Counted from the first letter of the stretch, positions 1 through 5,266 are shown. The stretch is 9,308 bases of DNA from Clostridia bacterium (GCA_021205485.1 JAJPXK010000136.1:1-9308), one strand, 5' to 3'. The notes: generated from the sequence alone by a model not told the origin. Translations and numbers: made by a program.

Positions 1-22
1 TTCTTTAGGTAAAAATTTATAT

Positions 23-58
23 TTAAAAAGGCTTTCCGCGGGAGAAAAGCCTTTTTAA
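23..58. terminator. Rho-independent terminator of the gene left of the window
   Basis: A 13-bp stem (23-35 pairing with 46-58) encloses a 10-nt loop at 36-45. The stem core is AAAAAGGCTTT against AAAGCCTTTTT. The A-run and T-run sit inside the stem, so it could end transcription from either side. It lies just left of the cysK promoter and isolates cysK from whatever precedes it. Confidence 0.75.
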
Positions 59-104
59 GTTGTTAATAGTTCCCTTTTTTATTAAAATTTTACATAAATT
101 TAAG

Positions 105-133
105 TTGACTTTATTATCTTGCGATAGTATAAT
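105..133 (+). promoter_or_regulatory. SigA-type promoter for the cysK transcript
   Basis: A -35 box TTGACT (105-110) and a perfect -10 box TATAAT (128-133) are separated by 17 bp. The start of transcription would fall near 140, giving a 5' UTR of about 140 nt before cysK. That is long enough to hold the operator-like repeat and leader peptide described separately. Confidence 0.85.
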
Positions 134-143
134 ATACTTATAA

Positions 144-160
144 CCTATGGAAATAATAGG
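144..160 (+). promoter_or_regulatory. Operator-like inverted repeat at the cysK start of transcription
   Basis: CCTAT (144-148) and ATAGG (156-160) form an inverted repeat with a 7-bp AT-rich spacer, beginning about 10 bp after the -10 box. A repressor bound here would block initiation. Rrf2-family regulators (IscR/CymR type) commonly control cysteine and Fe-S genes in Firmicutes and often bind CCTA/TAGG-type dyads, so that family is a reasonable guess. The arms are only 5 bp, so chance cannot be excluded. Confidence 0.35.
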
Positions 161-181
161 CATTAAATTCAGAGGATTGAG

Positions 182-223
182 ATGAAAAAATTTTTATACA
201 CCGTAAAAGACATGCGATGTTGA
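182..223 (+). CDS. Putative 13-residue leader peptide MKKFLYTVKDMRC upstream of cysK
   Basis: ATG at 182 follows a good ribosome binding site (AGAGGA, 171-176) at 5-nt spacing, and the frame ends at TGA 221-223. The peptide is MKKFLYTVKDMRC; its last sense codon is the Cys codon TGT (218-220). The position, inside the 5' UTR of a cysteine-synthesis gene, suggests a cysteine-sensing leader in which a ribosome short of Cys-tRNA would stall at the last codon. Downstream, CCTTT (224-228) can pair with AAAGG (243-247), and a GCC-GAAA-GGC hairpin (239-248) competes with it. There is no U-run, so any control is more likely over translation than by transcription termination. No other stop codon lies in frame between this TGA and the cysK ATG. 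The reading frame and RBS are seen; the regulatory role is inference. Confidence 0.45.
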   Translation: MKKFLYTVKDMRC

Positions 224-280
224 CCTTTAACCAGACGCGCCGAAAGGCAAAAATTAAAAAAAATTAAGGAGACGACAGAC

Positions 281-1216
281 ATGTCAGACATAAAACAAAG
301 CTCGGCGGAGCTTATAGGCAATACGCCTATACTTAACGCAAGCCGTTACGCGGCAAAAGCGGGCGTGACAGACGCAGAAATACTTGTAAAACTTGAATAC
401 CTCAACCCCGCGGGGTCGGTGAAGGACAGAATAGCCCTCGCCATGATTGAAGACGCCGAAGCGAAGGGCCTGTTGAAACCCGGGGCGACCATTATAGAGC
501 CTACTTCGGGCAATACGGGCATAGGGCTGGCCGCGGTGGCCGCCGCGAAGGGTTACAAAGCCATACTCACCCTGCACGACACTATGAGCGTGGGACGCAG
601 AAACCTTTTAAGGGCCTACGGCGCCGAACTCGTTTTAACCGAGGGCGCGAAGGGCATGAAAGGGGCGATAGCCAAGGCAGACGAACTCGCCGAAGAGATT
701 GACGGGGCGGTAATTTTAGGTCAGTTTGTAAACCCCGCGAACCCCGCCGTACACAAGGCGACTACGGGCCCGGAAATTTGGCGGCAGACGGACGGCAAAA
801 TAGATATTTTTGTCGCGGGCGTAGGCACGGGCGGCACGATTACGGGCGTAGGCGAATATTTAAAGGGCAAGAACCCCGATATTAAAATTGTAGCCGTAGA
901 ACCTGCTACAAGCCCCGTGCTTTCCAAGGGAACGGCGGGCTCGCATAAAATCCAGGGCATAGGCGCGGGATTTGTTCCCGAAGTGTTAAACACCGCGGTA
1001 TATGACGAAGTTATCGCCATAGAAAACGACGACGCCTTTACCGAGGGCAGGGCTTTCGCCCGAGCGGAGGGCATCCTTGTAGGCATTTCTTCGGGGGCGG
1101 CGTTAAAGGCGGCCGTACAGCTCGCTTTACGTCCCGAAAACGCAGGCAAAACCATAGTGGCCCTCTTGCCCGACAGCGGCGACAGGTACCTTTCTACCCC
1201 TCTTTTTTCTGAATAG
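281..1216 (+). CDS. cysK: Cysteine synthase A (O-acetylserine sulfhydrylase)
   Basis: This is a 311-residue, full-length PLP enzyme of fold type II. It replaces the acetate of O-acetyl-L-serine with sulfide to give L-cysteine in the cytoplasm, the last step of cysteine synthesis. The internal-aldimine lysine is Lys48 in NPAGSVKDR (42-50). The substrate-binding loop is PTSGNTGIG (74-82), the phosphate-binding loop is GVGTGGTITG (about 180-189), and PDSGDRYLST lies near the C-terminus. The start at 281 is set by AAGGAG (266-271) with a 9-nt spacer. The gene has its own SigA promoter and a 5' UTR carrying an operator-like repeat and a Cys-ending leader peptide, so cysteine-responsive control is likely. 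The first good terminator is at 1411-1440. Closely related cystathionine beta-synthases share the motifs, but the length and lack of a CBS domain favour CysK. No serine acetyltransferase (cysE) lies in the window. Confidence 0.95.
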   Translation: MSDIKQSSAELIGNTPILNASRYAAKAGVTDAEILVKLEYLNPAGSVKDRIALAMIEDAEAKGLLKPGATIIEPTSGNTGIGLAAVAAAKGYKAILTLHDTMSVGRRNLLRAYGAELVLTEGAKGMKGAIAKADELAEEIDGAVILGQFVNPANPAVHKATTGPEIWRQTDGKIDIFVAGVGTGGTITGVGEYLKGKNPDIKIVAVEPATSPVLSKGTAGSHKIQGIGAGFVPEVLNTAVYDEVIAIENDDAFTEGRAFARAEGILVGISSGAALKAAVQLALRPENAGKTIVALLPDSGDRYLSTPLFSE

Positions 1217-1261
1217 TTGAGGCATATTGCGGCCGCTTTTTAGTAATGCGGTAATATTATC

Positions 1262-1292
1262 CCCTCATCCTTCGACTACGCTCAGGACGACA
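1262..1292. repeat. Half copy of the TGTCAT/GAGCG dispersed element, inverted
   Basis: On the minus strand this reads as TGTCGTCCTGAGCG followed by TAGTCGAAGGATGAGG, matching the left arm of the full elements at 1300-1404 and 9038-9153. Only one arm is present, back to back with the full copy that follows, so it looks like a remnant. Confidence 0.6.
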
Positions 1293-1299
1293 TACTACT

Positions 1300-1404
1300 C
1301 TGTCATTCTGAGCGGAACGCAGTGGAGTCGAAGAATCTCCTTCTGACAGCATTCATTCTATCAAGGGGATCCTTCGGCTCGCTATCGCTCGCTCAGGATG
1401 ACAG
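1300..1404. repeat. Small inverted-repeat element with CTGTCAT termini (copy A)
   Basis: The element is about 105 bp and bounded by CTGTCATTCTGAGCG (1300-1314) and CGCTCAGGATGACAG (1390-1404). These are inverted repeats differing at one base, which would form a G-U pair in RNA. The interior includes GAAGAATCTCCTT and AGGGGATCCTTCGG. The element at 9038-9153 has the same order of blocks. It has no coding capacity and can fold into a long hairpin, so it resembles a MITE or a REP-like palindromic unit. The similar CTGTCATTCTGAGCG sequence is one I recall from many unrelated bacterial genomes. Confidence 0.75.
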
Positions 1405-1410
1405 GAAAAC

Positions 1411-1440
1411 GGCTCCCCTTGTGAGGGGAGCCTTTATTTT
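1411..1440 (+). terminator. Terminator of cysK, shared with the converging GNAT operon
   Basis: The perfect 8-bp stem GGCTCCCC (1411-1418) with GGGGAGCC (1425-1432) has a 6-nt loop and is followed by TTTATTTT. On the minus strand it comes right after the GNAT stop codon but is followed by only a short T-run, so it works best for the + strand. The hairpin resembles the GCTCCC/GGGAGC part of the repeats at 8876-9071, which suggests a repeat remnant now serving as terminator. Confidence 0.85.
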
Positions 1441-1927
1441 ATTTACAGTTACAGCCGCAGGCGGCGGCGTTTTTTACAAACACGTTGCATTCAAGCTCGT
1501 CGCAGACCTCATCGGTAAGTTCGTACCCGCAGGATGCGAAAAAGTCCGCCGAATCGCCGTCGGGCAGGGTGTAAATCTGTTTTACGCCCGCCTCTTTAAG
1601 CCTCATTTCCGCCGTGTACAACAGGAATTTTCCTAAACCTCTGCCCCGCCTGCCGTCTTCGATGTAAATTTCGCGGACGTCGCCGAAACCCTCTTTAAAG
1701 TTCCATTCGTTGCCATCGCCGTCAATCTGATAGATGCAAAAACCGCAGATATTTCCGTCTTCCTCAATCAGATCGACCTTTAAAAGGCCCGCGAGCATAT
1801 CGGGGATAACATACTCATCGGCGAGGTGTCCGCCGTTTTCTTCACAGCCGAGCTCAAGGTAGTATACCGAGAACATTTCCCTGAATTTTTCTGCGTATAT
1901 ATCCTTTAAAGGAAATACTTTTACCAT
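1439..1927 (-). CDS. GNAT-family N-acetyltransferase with a Cys-rich C-terminal tail
   Basis: The protein has 162 residues, typical for a single-domain GNAT enzyme, which moves an acetyl group from acetyl-CoA to an amine. Motif A, the CoA pyrophosphate loop, is clear: strand VREIYIED (84-91), then R94-x-x-G97-x-G99 and a following helix. Strand QIYTLPDG and a helix with FFASCGYEL (129-136) form the motif B region. The substrate is not predictable. Nine cysteines in 162 residues are notable, including C61-x-x-C64 and the terminal C157-x-C159-x-C161, so metal or redox sensitivity is possible. The start at 1927 has AAAGGAG (1933-1939) 5 nt upstream. It lies 16 nt behind the XRE regulator gene, so the two form an operon. 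The stop codon touches the T-run of the cysK terminator. Confidence 0.85.
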   Translation of the reverse strand: MVKVFPLKDIYAEKFREMFSVYYLELGCEENGGHLADEYVIPDMLAGLLKVDLIEEDGNICGFCIYQIDGDGNEWNFKEGFGDVREIYIEDGRRGRGLGKFLLYTAEMRLKEAGVKQIYTLPDGDSADFFASCGYELTDEVCDELECNVFVKNAAACGCNCK

Positions 1928-1943
1928 AAAAACTCCTTTTATT

Positions 1944-2222
1944 TTACAGACTTATTAAAAAGTCGTTGAGCTTTTTACGCTGTTCCGCCGTCAGGTACGA
2001 AAGTTTGTCGTTAGGTTCGTTTTCGGCAAAAAATTCGGCGAGGGTGACGCCGAGGCCCCAGCATATGTGGCTTAAATACTCCACGGTAGGGCATTTTTCT
2101 CCCCGTTCAAGCTGGTAAATGTATGTAGGGGAAACGCCCGAAAGATTGGCGAGCGCGTTTTTTGTAAGCCCCTTGCGGCTGCGCAGAAGGGATATTTTTT
2201 CACCGATTTCTTTACTGGTCAT
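1944..2222 (-). CDS. Small XRE-family transcriptional regulator
   Basis: This 92-residue protein is almost entirely an HTH_3/Cro-CI DNA-binding domain (about residues 7-63). KGLTKNALANLSGVSPTYIY contains the helix-turn-helix, followed by the typical QLERGEKCPTVEYLSHICWGLGVTLAEFF. The last 25 residues form a short helical tail, perhaps for dimerisation. There is no sensor domain. GAGG (2231-2234) precedes the start at 2222 by 8 nt. It is the first gene of an operon with the GNAT acetyltransferase, so it may regulate that enzyme. Two near-identical AACTATnGTT sites upstream (2241-2250 and 2348-2357) are candidate binding sites and suggest autoregulation. The shape is similar to antitoxin or SinR-type regulators, but no toxin lies next to it. 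Confidence 0.88.
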   Translation of the reverse strand: MTSKEIGEKISLLRSRKGLTKNALANLSGVSPTYIYQLERGEKCPTVEYLSHICWGLGVTLAEFFAENEPNDKLSYLTAEQRKKLNDFLISL

Positions 2223-2240
2223 AATTAAAACCTCGTTTTA

Positions 2241-2250
2241 AACTATCGTT
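2241..2250. promoter_or_regulatory. Operator-like site AACTATCGTT, proximal
   Basis: This imperfect dyad (AAC/GTT arms around TATC) lies 19-28 nt before the XRE start codon. It differs at one base from the perfect palindrome at 2348-2357. A site this close to the start would suit autorepression. Confidence 0.35.
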
Positions 2251-2347
2251 AATATTTTATATTTTGCCGACGCGTTATATTTAATATATTGTTGCTGTTT
2301 TTTTAAATCATAGTACTAAAAGAGCTTGAACAACATTTTATTTATTT

Positions 2348-2357
2348 AACTATAGTT
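2348..2357. promoter_or_regulatory. Operator-like site AACTATAGTT, distal
   Basis: A perfect 10-bp palindrome in the AT-rich spacer (2223-2363), upstream of the XRE gene. Together with the proximal copy it brackets the region where the XRE promoter should be. I could not pick out a convincing -35/-10 pair between them. Confidence 0.35.
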
Positions 2358-2363
2358 TTTTAT

Positions 2364-2390
2364 TTATTTTGCCTTGGCGGGGCAAAATAA
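2364..2390 (-). terminator. Second hairpin downstream of rpmA
   Basis: A 10-bp stem, TTATTTTGCC (2364-2373) with GGCAAAATAA (2381-2390), around a 7-nt loop. Read on the minus strand it follows the stronger terminator directly and is followed by ATAAATAAAAAA, so it has no clean U-run and is at most a backup. Confidence 0.45.
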
Positions 2391-2417
2391 AAAAGCGGAA
2401 AATATTTCCCGCTTTTT
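2390..2417 (-). terminator. Rho-independent terminator of rplU-rpmA
   Basis: AAAAAGCGG plus AAA (2390-2401) pairs with TTT plus CCCGCTTTTT (2405-2417), with one bulged base and a 3-nt loop. On the minus strand it is followed by TTTTTTATTTT. It begins 11 nt after the rpmA stop codon, so obgE, the usual next gene, is not in this operon. Confidence 0.8.
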
Positions 2418-2427
2418 ATGCCTTTGA

Positions 2428-2715
2428 TTATTCGGCGGCCTTTTCCTGAGCGTAAACAGAAACCTGTTTGCCGTCTTTGCCGACCCTTTCGAATTTAACG
2501 TTGCCGTCGATAAGGGCGAAAAGCGTATCGTCTTTGCCGATGCCTACGTTGTTGCCGGGTTTGAATTTGGTGCCGCGCTGCCTTACAAGAATGTTGCCTG
2601 CAAGCACGAACTGCCCGTCGGAACGTTTAACGCCAAGCCTTTTAGACTCGCTGTCCCTGCCGTTGTGCGATGAACCTGTACCTTTTTTATGGGCGAATAA
2701 AGTTAAAAGTAACAT
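2428..2715 (-). CDS. rpmA: Ribosomal protein bL27
   Basis: The protein has 95 residues. The core GTGSSHNGRDSESKRLGVKR, DGQFVLAGNILVRQRGTK and PGNNVGIGKDDTLFALIDG is unmistakable L27, whose N-terminus reaches the peptidyl-transferase centre of the 50S subunit. The N-terminus MLLLTLFA-HKKG carries the short extension found in Firmicutes, which the Prp protease removes after Ala in characterised species (S. aureus LNLQFFA). Here the extension is two residues shorter and has a single Phe. The start at 2715 is supported by AAGGAGG (2727-2733) with an 11-nt spacer. It lies 21 nt after rplU. The prp/ysxB gene that usually sits between rplU and rpmA is absent, so processing needs a protease encoded elsewhere. 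Confidence 0.97.
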   Translation of the reverse strand: MLLLTLFAHKKGTGSSHNGRDSESKRLGVKRSDGQFVLAGNILVRQRGTKFKPGNNVGIGKDDTLFALIDGNVKFERVGKDGKQVSVYAQEKAAE

Positions 2716-2736
2716 AATTTTCTGTGCCTCCTTAAA

Positions 2737-3063
2737 TTATTCTGCCTTAGCGGACTTGTTTGAACCGATAGAAGTTACCTTGATTTCGGTATAGGGCTGC
2801 CTATGGCCCTGCTTCTTGCGTTCGTTCTTCTTGGACTTGTACTTAAAGACGATAATCTTTTTAGCCTTGCCCTGCGCCACAACGGTTGCCGCCACTTTGG
2901 CGTTTTCAACCTCTTTGCCTACTAAAATTCCCTTTTCGTCAGCGATGAGAATTACGGGGAATTCCACTGTTTCTCCGACTTCGGCGTTAAGCTTTTCCAC
3001 TTTAAGGGTGTCGCCTTCGCTTACCCTGTACTGCTTGCTGCCGTTTTCGAAAATAGCGTACAT
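2737..3063 (-). CDS. rplU: Ribosomal protein bL21
   Basis: The protein has 108 residues, close to the usual 100-105. It opens with MYAIFENGSKQYRVSEGD and contains the L21 signature IIVFKYKSKKNERKKQGHRQ followed by PYTEIKVTSI (about residues 69-98). It binds 23S rRNA in the 50S subunit. A short Ser/Lys/Ala-rich tail follows the conserved part. The start at 3063 has an AGAGGAGGT ribosome binding site about 8 nt upstream. It is the first gene of a two-gene operon with rpmA, behind a structured leader of about 100 nt and a SigA-like promoter, so it is probably autoregulated through the leader. Confidence 0.97.
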   Translation of the reverse strand: MYAIFENGSKQYRVSEGDTLKVEKLNAEVGETVEFPVILIADEKGILVGKEVENAKVAATVVAQGKAKKIIVFKYKSKKNERKKQGHRQPYTEIKVTSIGSNKSAKAE

Positions 3064-3160
3064 TAAAAAATACCTCCTCTAACCAGTCTCGCCGGACTAT
3101 ACGCCATAAGGCGCAGGTGACTTAATAAGTTCTTTGGTACCCGTCCCGAGCGGCTCATTG
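3064..3160 (-). ncRNA. Candidate L21 leader (cis-regulatory 5' UTR of rplU)
   Basis: About 97 nt between the promoter and rplU contain no gene but are GC-rich and structured, unlike the AT-rich spacer behind them. On the minus strand, hairpin GCC-TTAT-GGC is followed by AGTC-CGGCGA-GACT and then directly by the ribosome binding site. The upstream part has GAGCCGCTCGGGACGGGTACC. Firmicutes commonly carry an L21 leader RNA (Rfam L21_leader) at exactly this place. I infer the family from position and folding; I have not matched it to the covariance model. Confidence 0.6.
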
Positions 3161-3163
3161 TTT

Positions 3164-3192
3164 AATCTATCATATAACAATTAAAAAGTCAA
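3164..3192 (-). promoter_or_regulatory. Probable SigA promoter of rplU-rpmA
   Basis: On the minus strand TTGACT (3187-3192) and TAGATT (3164-3169) are 17 bp apart. The -35 box is strong and the -10 box is 4 of 6. An overlapping TATGAT (3169-3174) is a better -10 hexamer but leaves only a 12-bp spacer. Transcription would start near 3157, at the edge of the GC-rich leader. Confidence 0.55.
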
Positions 3193-3218
3193 GCAAAAAT
3201 CAAACAGTATATTTTATT

Positions 3219-3833
3219 TTATCGTTTATTTTTGCGGCGGAATGCTTCGCATGCCGAACATGTGACGGGGATAAGCAAAAACACAATCCACGCAGTACCC
3301 CACATACCGAGGAAAAATCCGCATAAAAGGTATGTACCTGCCGAGCCGAATACTGCTAAACTTTCTAAAAAAGACAATACTTTGTTGAGCCTATGCCCTT
3401 TAGGGGCGAAAATTATCTCCACTCCGCAGGTTACTGCGGGCATGAACACAAAAATTATCCACATAGGGTGCCAAAGATCCCCGAATATGCCTAAAATAAG
3501 GTATATCACAGCCGCTAAAAGCCATAAAAGCGACTGCGCTGCAGGCTGCCATACGCTATGCGGTTTTTCTGCCGCCTCTTTGCTTTCGGGCCGGTCTTCG
3601 GGTTCGCCCGCAACGGGCGGAAGGACCTCTTTAGTCACGTCGCCGCGCAAAAGCTCGTCCATAGTCACGCCGAACATATCGCACAGGGCGATAATCTTAT
3701 CCGTTTCGGGATAGGCGTCGCCCGTTTCCCATTTGGATACCGCCTGGCGGGATACGCTTAAACGTTCGGCGAGTTCTTCCTGCGAAATGCCCTCGCGCTT
3801 GCGTAAAAAGTATATATTGTCTGCAAAAGCCAT
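3219..3833 (-). CDS. XRE-family regulator fused to a four-helix membrane domain
   Basis: The protein has 204 residues when started at the ATG at 3831-3833. AAAGGAG (3842-3848) lies 8 nt before this ATG; a further in-frame ATG at 3890 adds 19 residues but has no comparable site. Residues 5-62 are an HTH_3 domain with the common clostridial form SQEELAERLSVSRQAVSKWE (17-36) and MDELLRGD. A charged Pro/Glu-rich linker (about 63-95) leads to four hydrophobic segments near 101-120, 124-142, 152-176 and 179-198, and the end is basic (RRKNKR). Such proteins are probably membrane-tethered regulators; the signal and target are unknown. The gene stands alone between rplU and glyA, and no clear promoter was found. 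Confidence 0.88.
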   Translation of the reverse strand: MAFADNIYFLRKREGISQEELAERLSVSRQAVSKWETGDAYPETDKIIALCDMFGVTMDELLRGDVTKEVLPPVAGEPEDRPESKEAAEKPHSVWQPAAQSLLWLLAAVIYLILGIFGDLWHPMWIIFVFMPAVTCGVEIIFAPKGHRLNKVLSFLESLAVFGSAGTYLLCGFFLGMWGTAWIVFLLIPVTCSACEAFRRKNKR

Positions 3834-3909
3834 ACAAAAAACTCCTTTCGTTTTTCTTATATGATACACTAAAAGGGAACGCTTTGCCACCGCTTTAAGG
3901 TTGCTTTTT

Positions 3910-3928
3910 ACGCAACTTCCGGTTGCGT
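3910..3928. repeat. Inverted repeat ACGCAAC/GTTGCGT upstream of the XRE membrane regulator
   Basis: The arms are 7 bp (3910-3916 and 3922-3928) with a 5-nt centre. A further GTTGC just to the left (3901 region) can pair with the same GCAAC, so two alternative hairpins exist. It lies about 80 nt before the regulator start and may be an operator, or structure left over after the glyA terminator. The function is unknown. Confidence 0.4.
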
Positions 3929-3943
3929 TCGCAAAATTTCCGC

Positions 3944-3976
3944 AAAAATTAAAGCCTGCAACTTAAAGTTGCAGGC
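3944..3976 (-). terminator. Rho-independent terminator of glyA
   Basis: The 23-nt palindrome 3954-3976 (GCCTGCAACTT, one A, AAGTTGCAGGC) folds into a strong hairpin. On the minus strand it is followed by TTTAATTTTT (3944-3953). It begins 7 nt after the glyA stop codon. Confidence 0.9.
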
Positions 3977-3983
3977 GGTAAAA

Positions 3984-5234
3984 TCATCTTACGCAGTCGG
4001 CGTACAGCGGGAAGGCTTCGCAGAGCTTTGCGACTTCTTCGGTAACGTATTCGAAGCACGCCTCCTTTTCGTCTATAACTTTCGCGATAAGGCTCGCTAT
4101 CTTGCGCGCCTCGGGCTCCTTCATTCCGCGCGACGTCATGGCGGGGGTGCCTAAGCGTATGCCCGAAGTGACGAAGGGCTTCTGCGTGTCGAACGGTATG
4201 GCGTTTTTGTTTACCGTAATGTGGACTTCGTCAAGCATCTTTTCAAGCTCTTTGCCCGTCATTGCCTTTTCGGTGAGGTTTAAAAGTATAAGGTGGTTGT
4301 CGGTGCCGCCCGATACCATCTTTACGCCGAGCCTGGAAAATTCGTCCGCCATCGCCGCGGCGTTGAGAACTATCTGCTTTTGATATTCTTTGAATTCGGG
4401 GCTCATCGCCTCTTTAAAAGCTACAGCCTTGGCCGCGATTATGTGCATAAGCGGGCCGCCCTGTGTGCCGGGGAATACGGCCTTGTCTATCTGTTTCGAA
4501 TACTGTTCCTTGCACATTATCACGCCGCCGCGGGGTCCGCGGAGGGTTTTATGCGTGGTGGTTGTAACAAAGTCGGCGTAAGGCACGGGCGAGGGGTGAA
4601 GCCCCGCGGCCACAAGCCCCGCGATGTGAGCGATGTCAACCATCATAAGGGCCCCGACTTTATCGCATATTTCGCGTATGCGTTTGAAGTCTATCACCCT
4701 CGGATACGCGCTGGCGCCCGAAACTATGAGCTTAGGCTTGCATTCCAGAGCTATACGCTCCATTTCGTCGTAGTCTATAAGCTCGGTCTCTTTGCTGACG
4801 CCGTAGGGAACTATATTGAAGTATTTGCCCGATATATTTACGGGCGAGCCGTGCGAAAGGTGGCCGCCGTGAGCGAGGTTCATGCCCATGACGGTGTCGC
4901 CAGGCTGGAGCATTGCGAAGAATACGGCGAGGTTGGCGCTGGCGCCCGAATGAGGCTGCACGTTGGCGTGCTCGCAGCCGAAAATCTCTTTAAGCCTGTC
5001 GCGGGCGAGGTCTTCGGCGATATCCACAAACTGGCAGCCGCCGTAATAACGGTGCCCGGGGTAGCCTTCGGCGTATTTATTTGTAAGATGGCTGCCCGCC
5101 GCGGCCATTACCGCGGGCGAGACAAAGTTTTCGCTTGCGATAAGCTCTATATTGCCCTGCTGGCGGCCGAGTTCAAGTTTTAACGCCTCGGCGATTTCGG
5201 GGTCTGTCTGTTCGATAAGGGTGATATCTATCAT
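3984..5234 (-). CDS. glyA: Serine hydroxymethyltransferase
   Basis: The protein has 416 residues, the usual length. It interconverts serine plus tetrahydrofolate with glycine plus 5,10-methylene-tetrahydrofolate, the cell's main source of one-carbon units, in the cytoplasm. PLP binds Lys229 in TTTTHKTLRGPRGG (224-237). Other hallmarks are ELIASENFVSPAV (30-42), NKYAEGYPGHRYYGG (52-66), SGASANLAVFFA, MVDIAHIAGLVAAG (198-211) and SGIRLGTPAMTSRG in the C-terminal domain. The start at 5234 follows GGAGAG (5241-5246) at 6 nt. It is a single-gene unit with its own promoter and strong terminator. No motif is missing. In the window its serine demand overlaps with that of the cysK pathway, but there is no operon link. 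Confidence 0.97.
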   Translation of the reverse strand: MIDITLIEQTDPEIAEALKLELGRQQGNIELIASENFVSPAVMAAAGSHLTNKYAEGYPGHRYYGGCQFVDIAEDLARDRLKEIFGCEHANVQPHSGASANLAVFFAMLQPGDTVMGMNLAHGGHLSHGSPVNISGKYFNIVPYGVSKETELIDYDEMERIALECKPKLIVSGASAYPRVIDFKRIREICDKVGALMMVDIAHIAGLVAAGLHPSPVPYADFVTTTTHKTLRGPRGGVIMCKEQYSKQIDKAVFPGTQGGPLMHIIAAKAVAFKEAMSPEFKEYQKQIVLNAAAMADEFSRLGVKMVSGGTDNHLILLNLTEKAMTGKELEKMLDEVHITVNKNAIPFDTQKPFVTSGIRLGTPAMTSRGMKEPEARKIASLIAKVIDEKEACFEYVTEEVAKLCEAFPLYADCVR

Positions 5235-5266
5235 AATATACTCTCCATAAATTTATTTACCCTTTT

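Noticed and set aside
1322..1636. 104-codon + strand frame after cysK
   Set aside because: It starts inside a repeat element, crosses the terminator at 1411-1440 and is antisense to the well-supported GNAT gene.
2223..2363. Promoter for the XRE-GNAT operon
   Set aside because: Several TATATT/TATGAT-like boxes exist on the minus strand, but none has a good -35 box at 16-18 bp (TTGTTC with TATGAT is only 15 bp apart), so no specific promoter is called.
3834..3890. 19-residue N-terminal extension of the XRE membrane regulator
   Set aside because: The ATG at 3831-3833 has AAAGGAG at ideal spacing and begins the HTH domain directly; the upstream ATG lacks such a site, and the extension would run over the ribosome binding site.
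4293..5183. 296-codon + strand frame
   Set aside because: It is antisense to glyA, whose motifs and length are decisive. Long antisense frames are expected with this codon usage.
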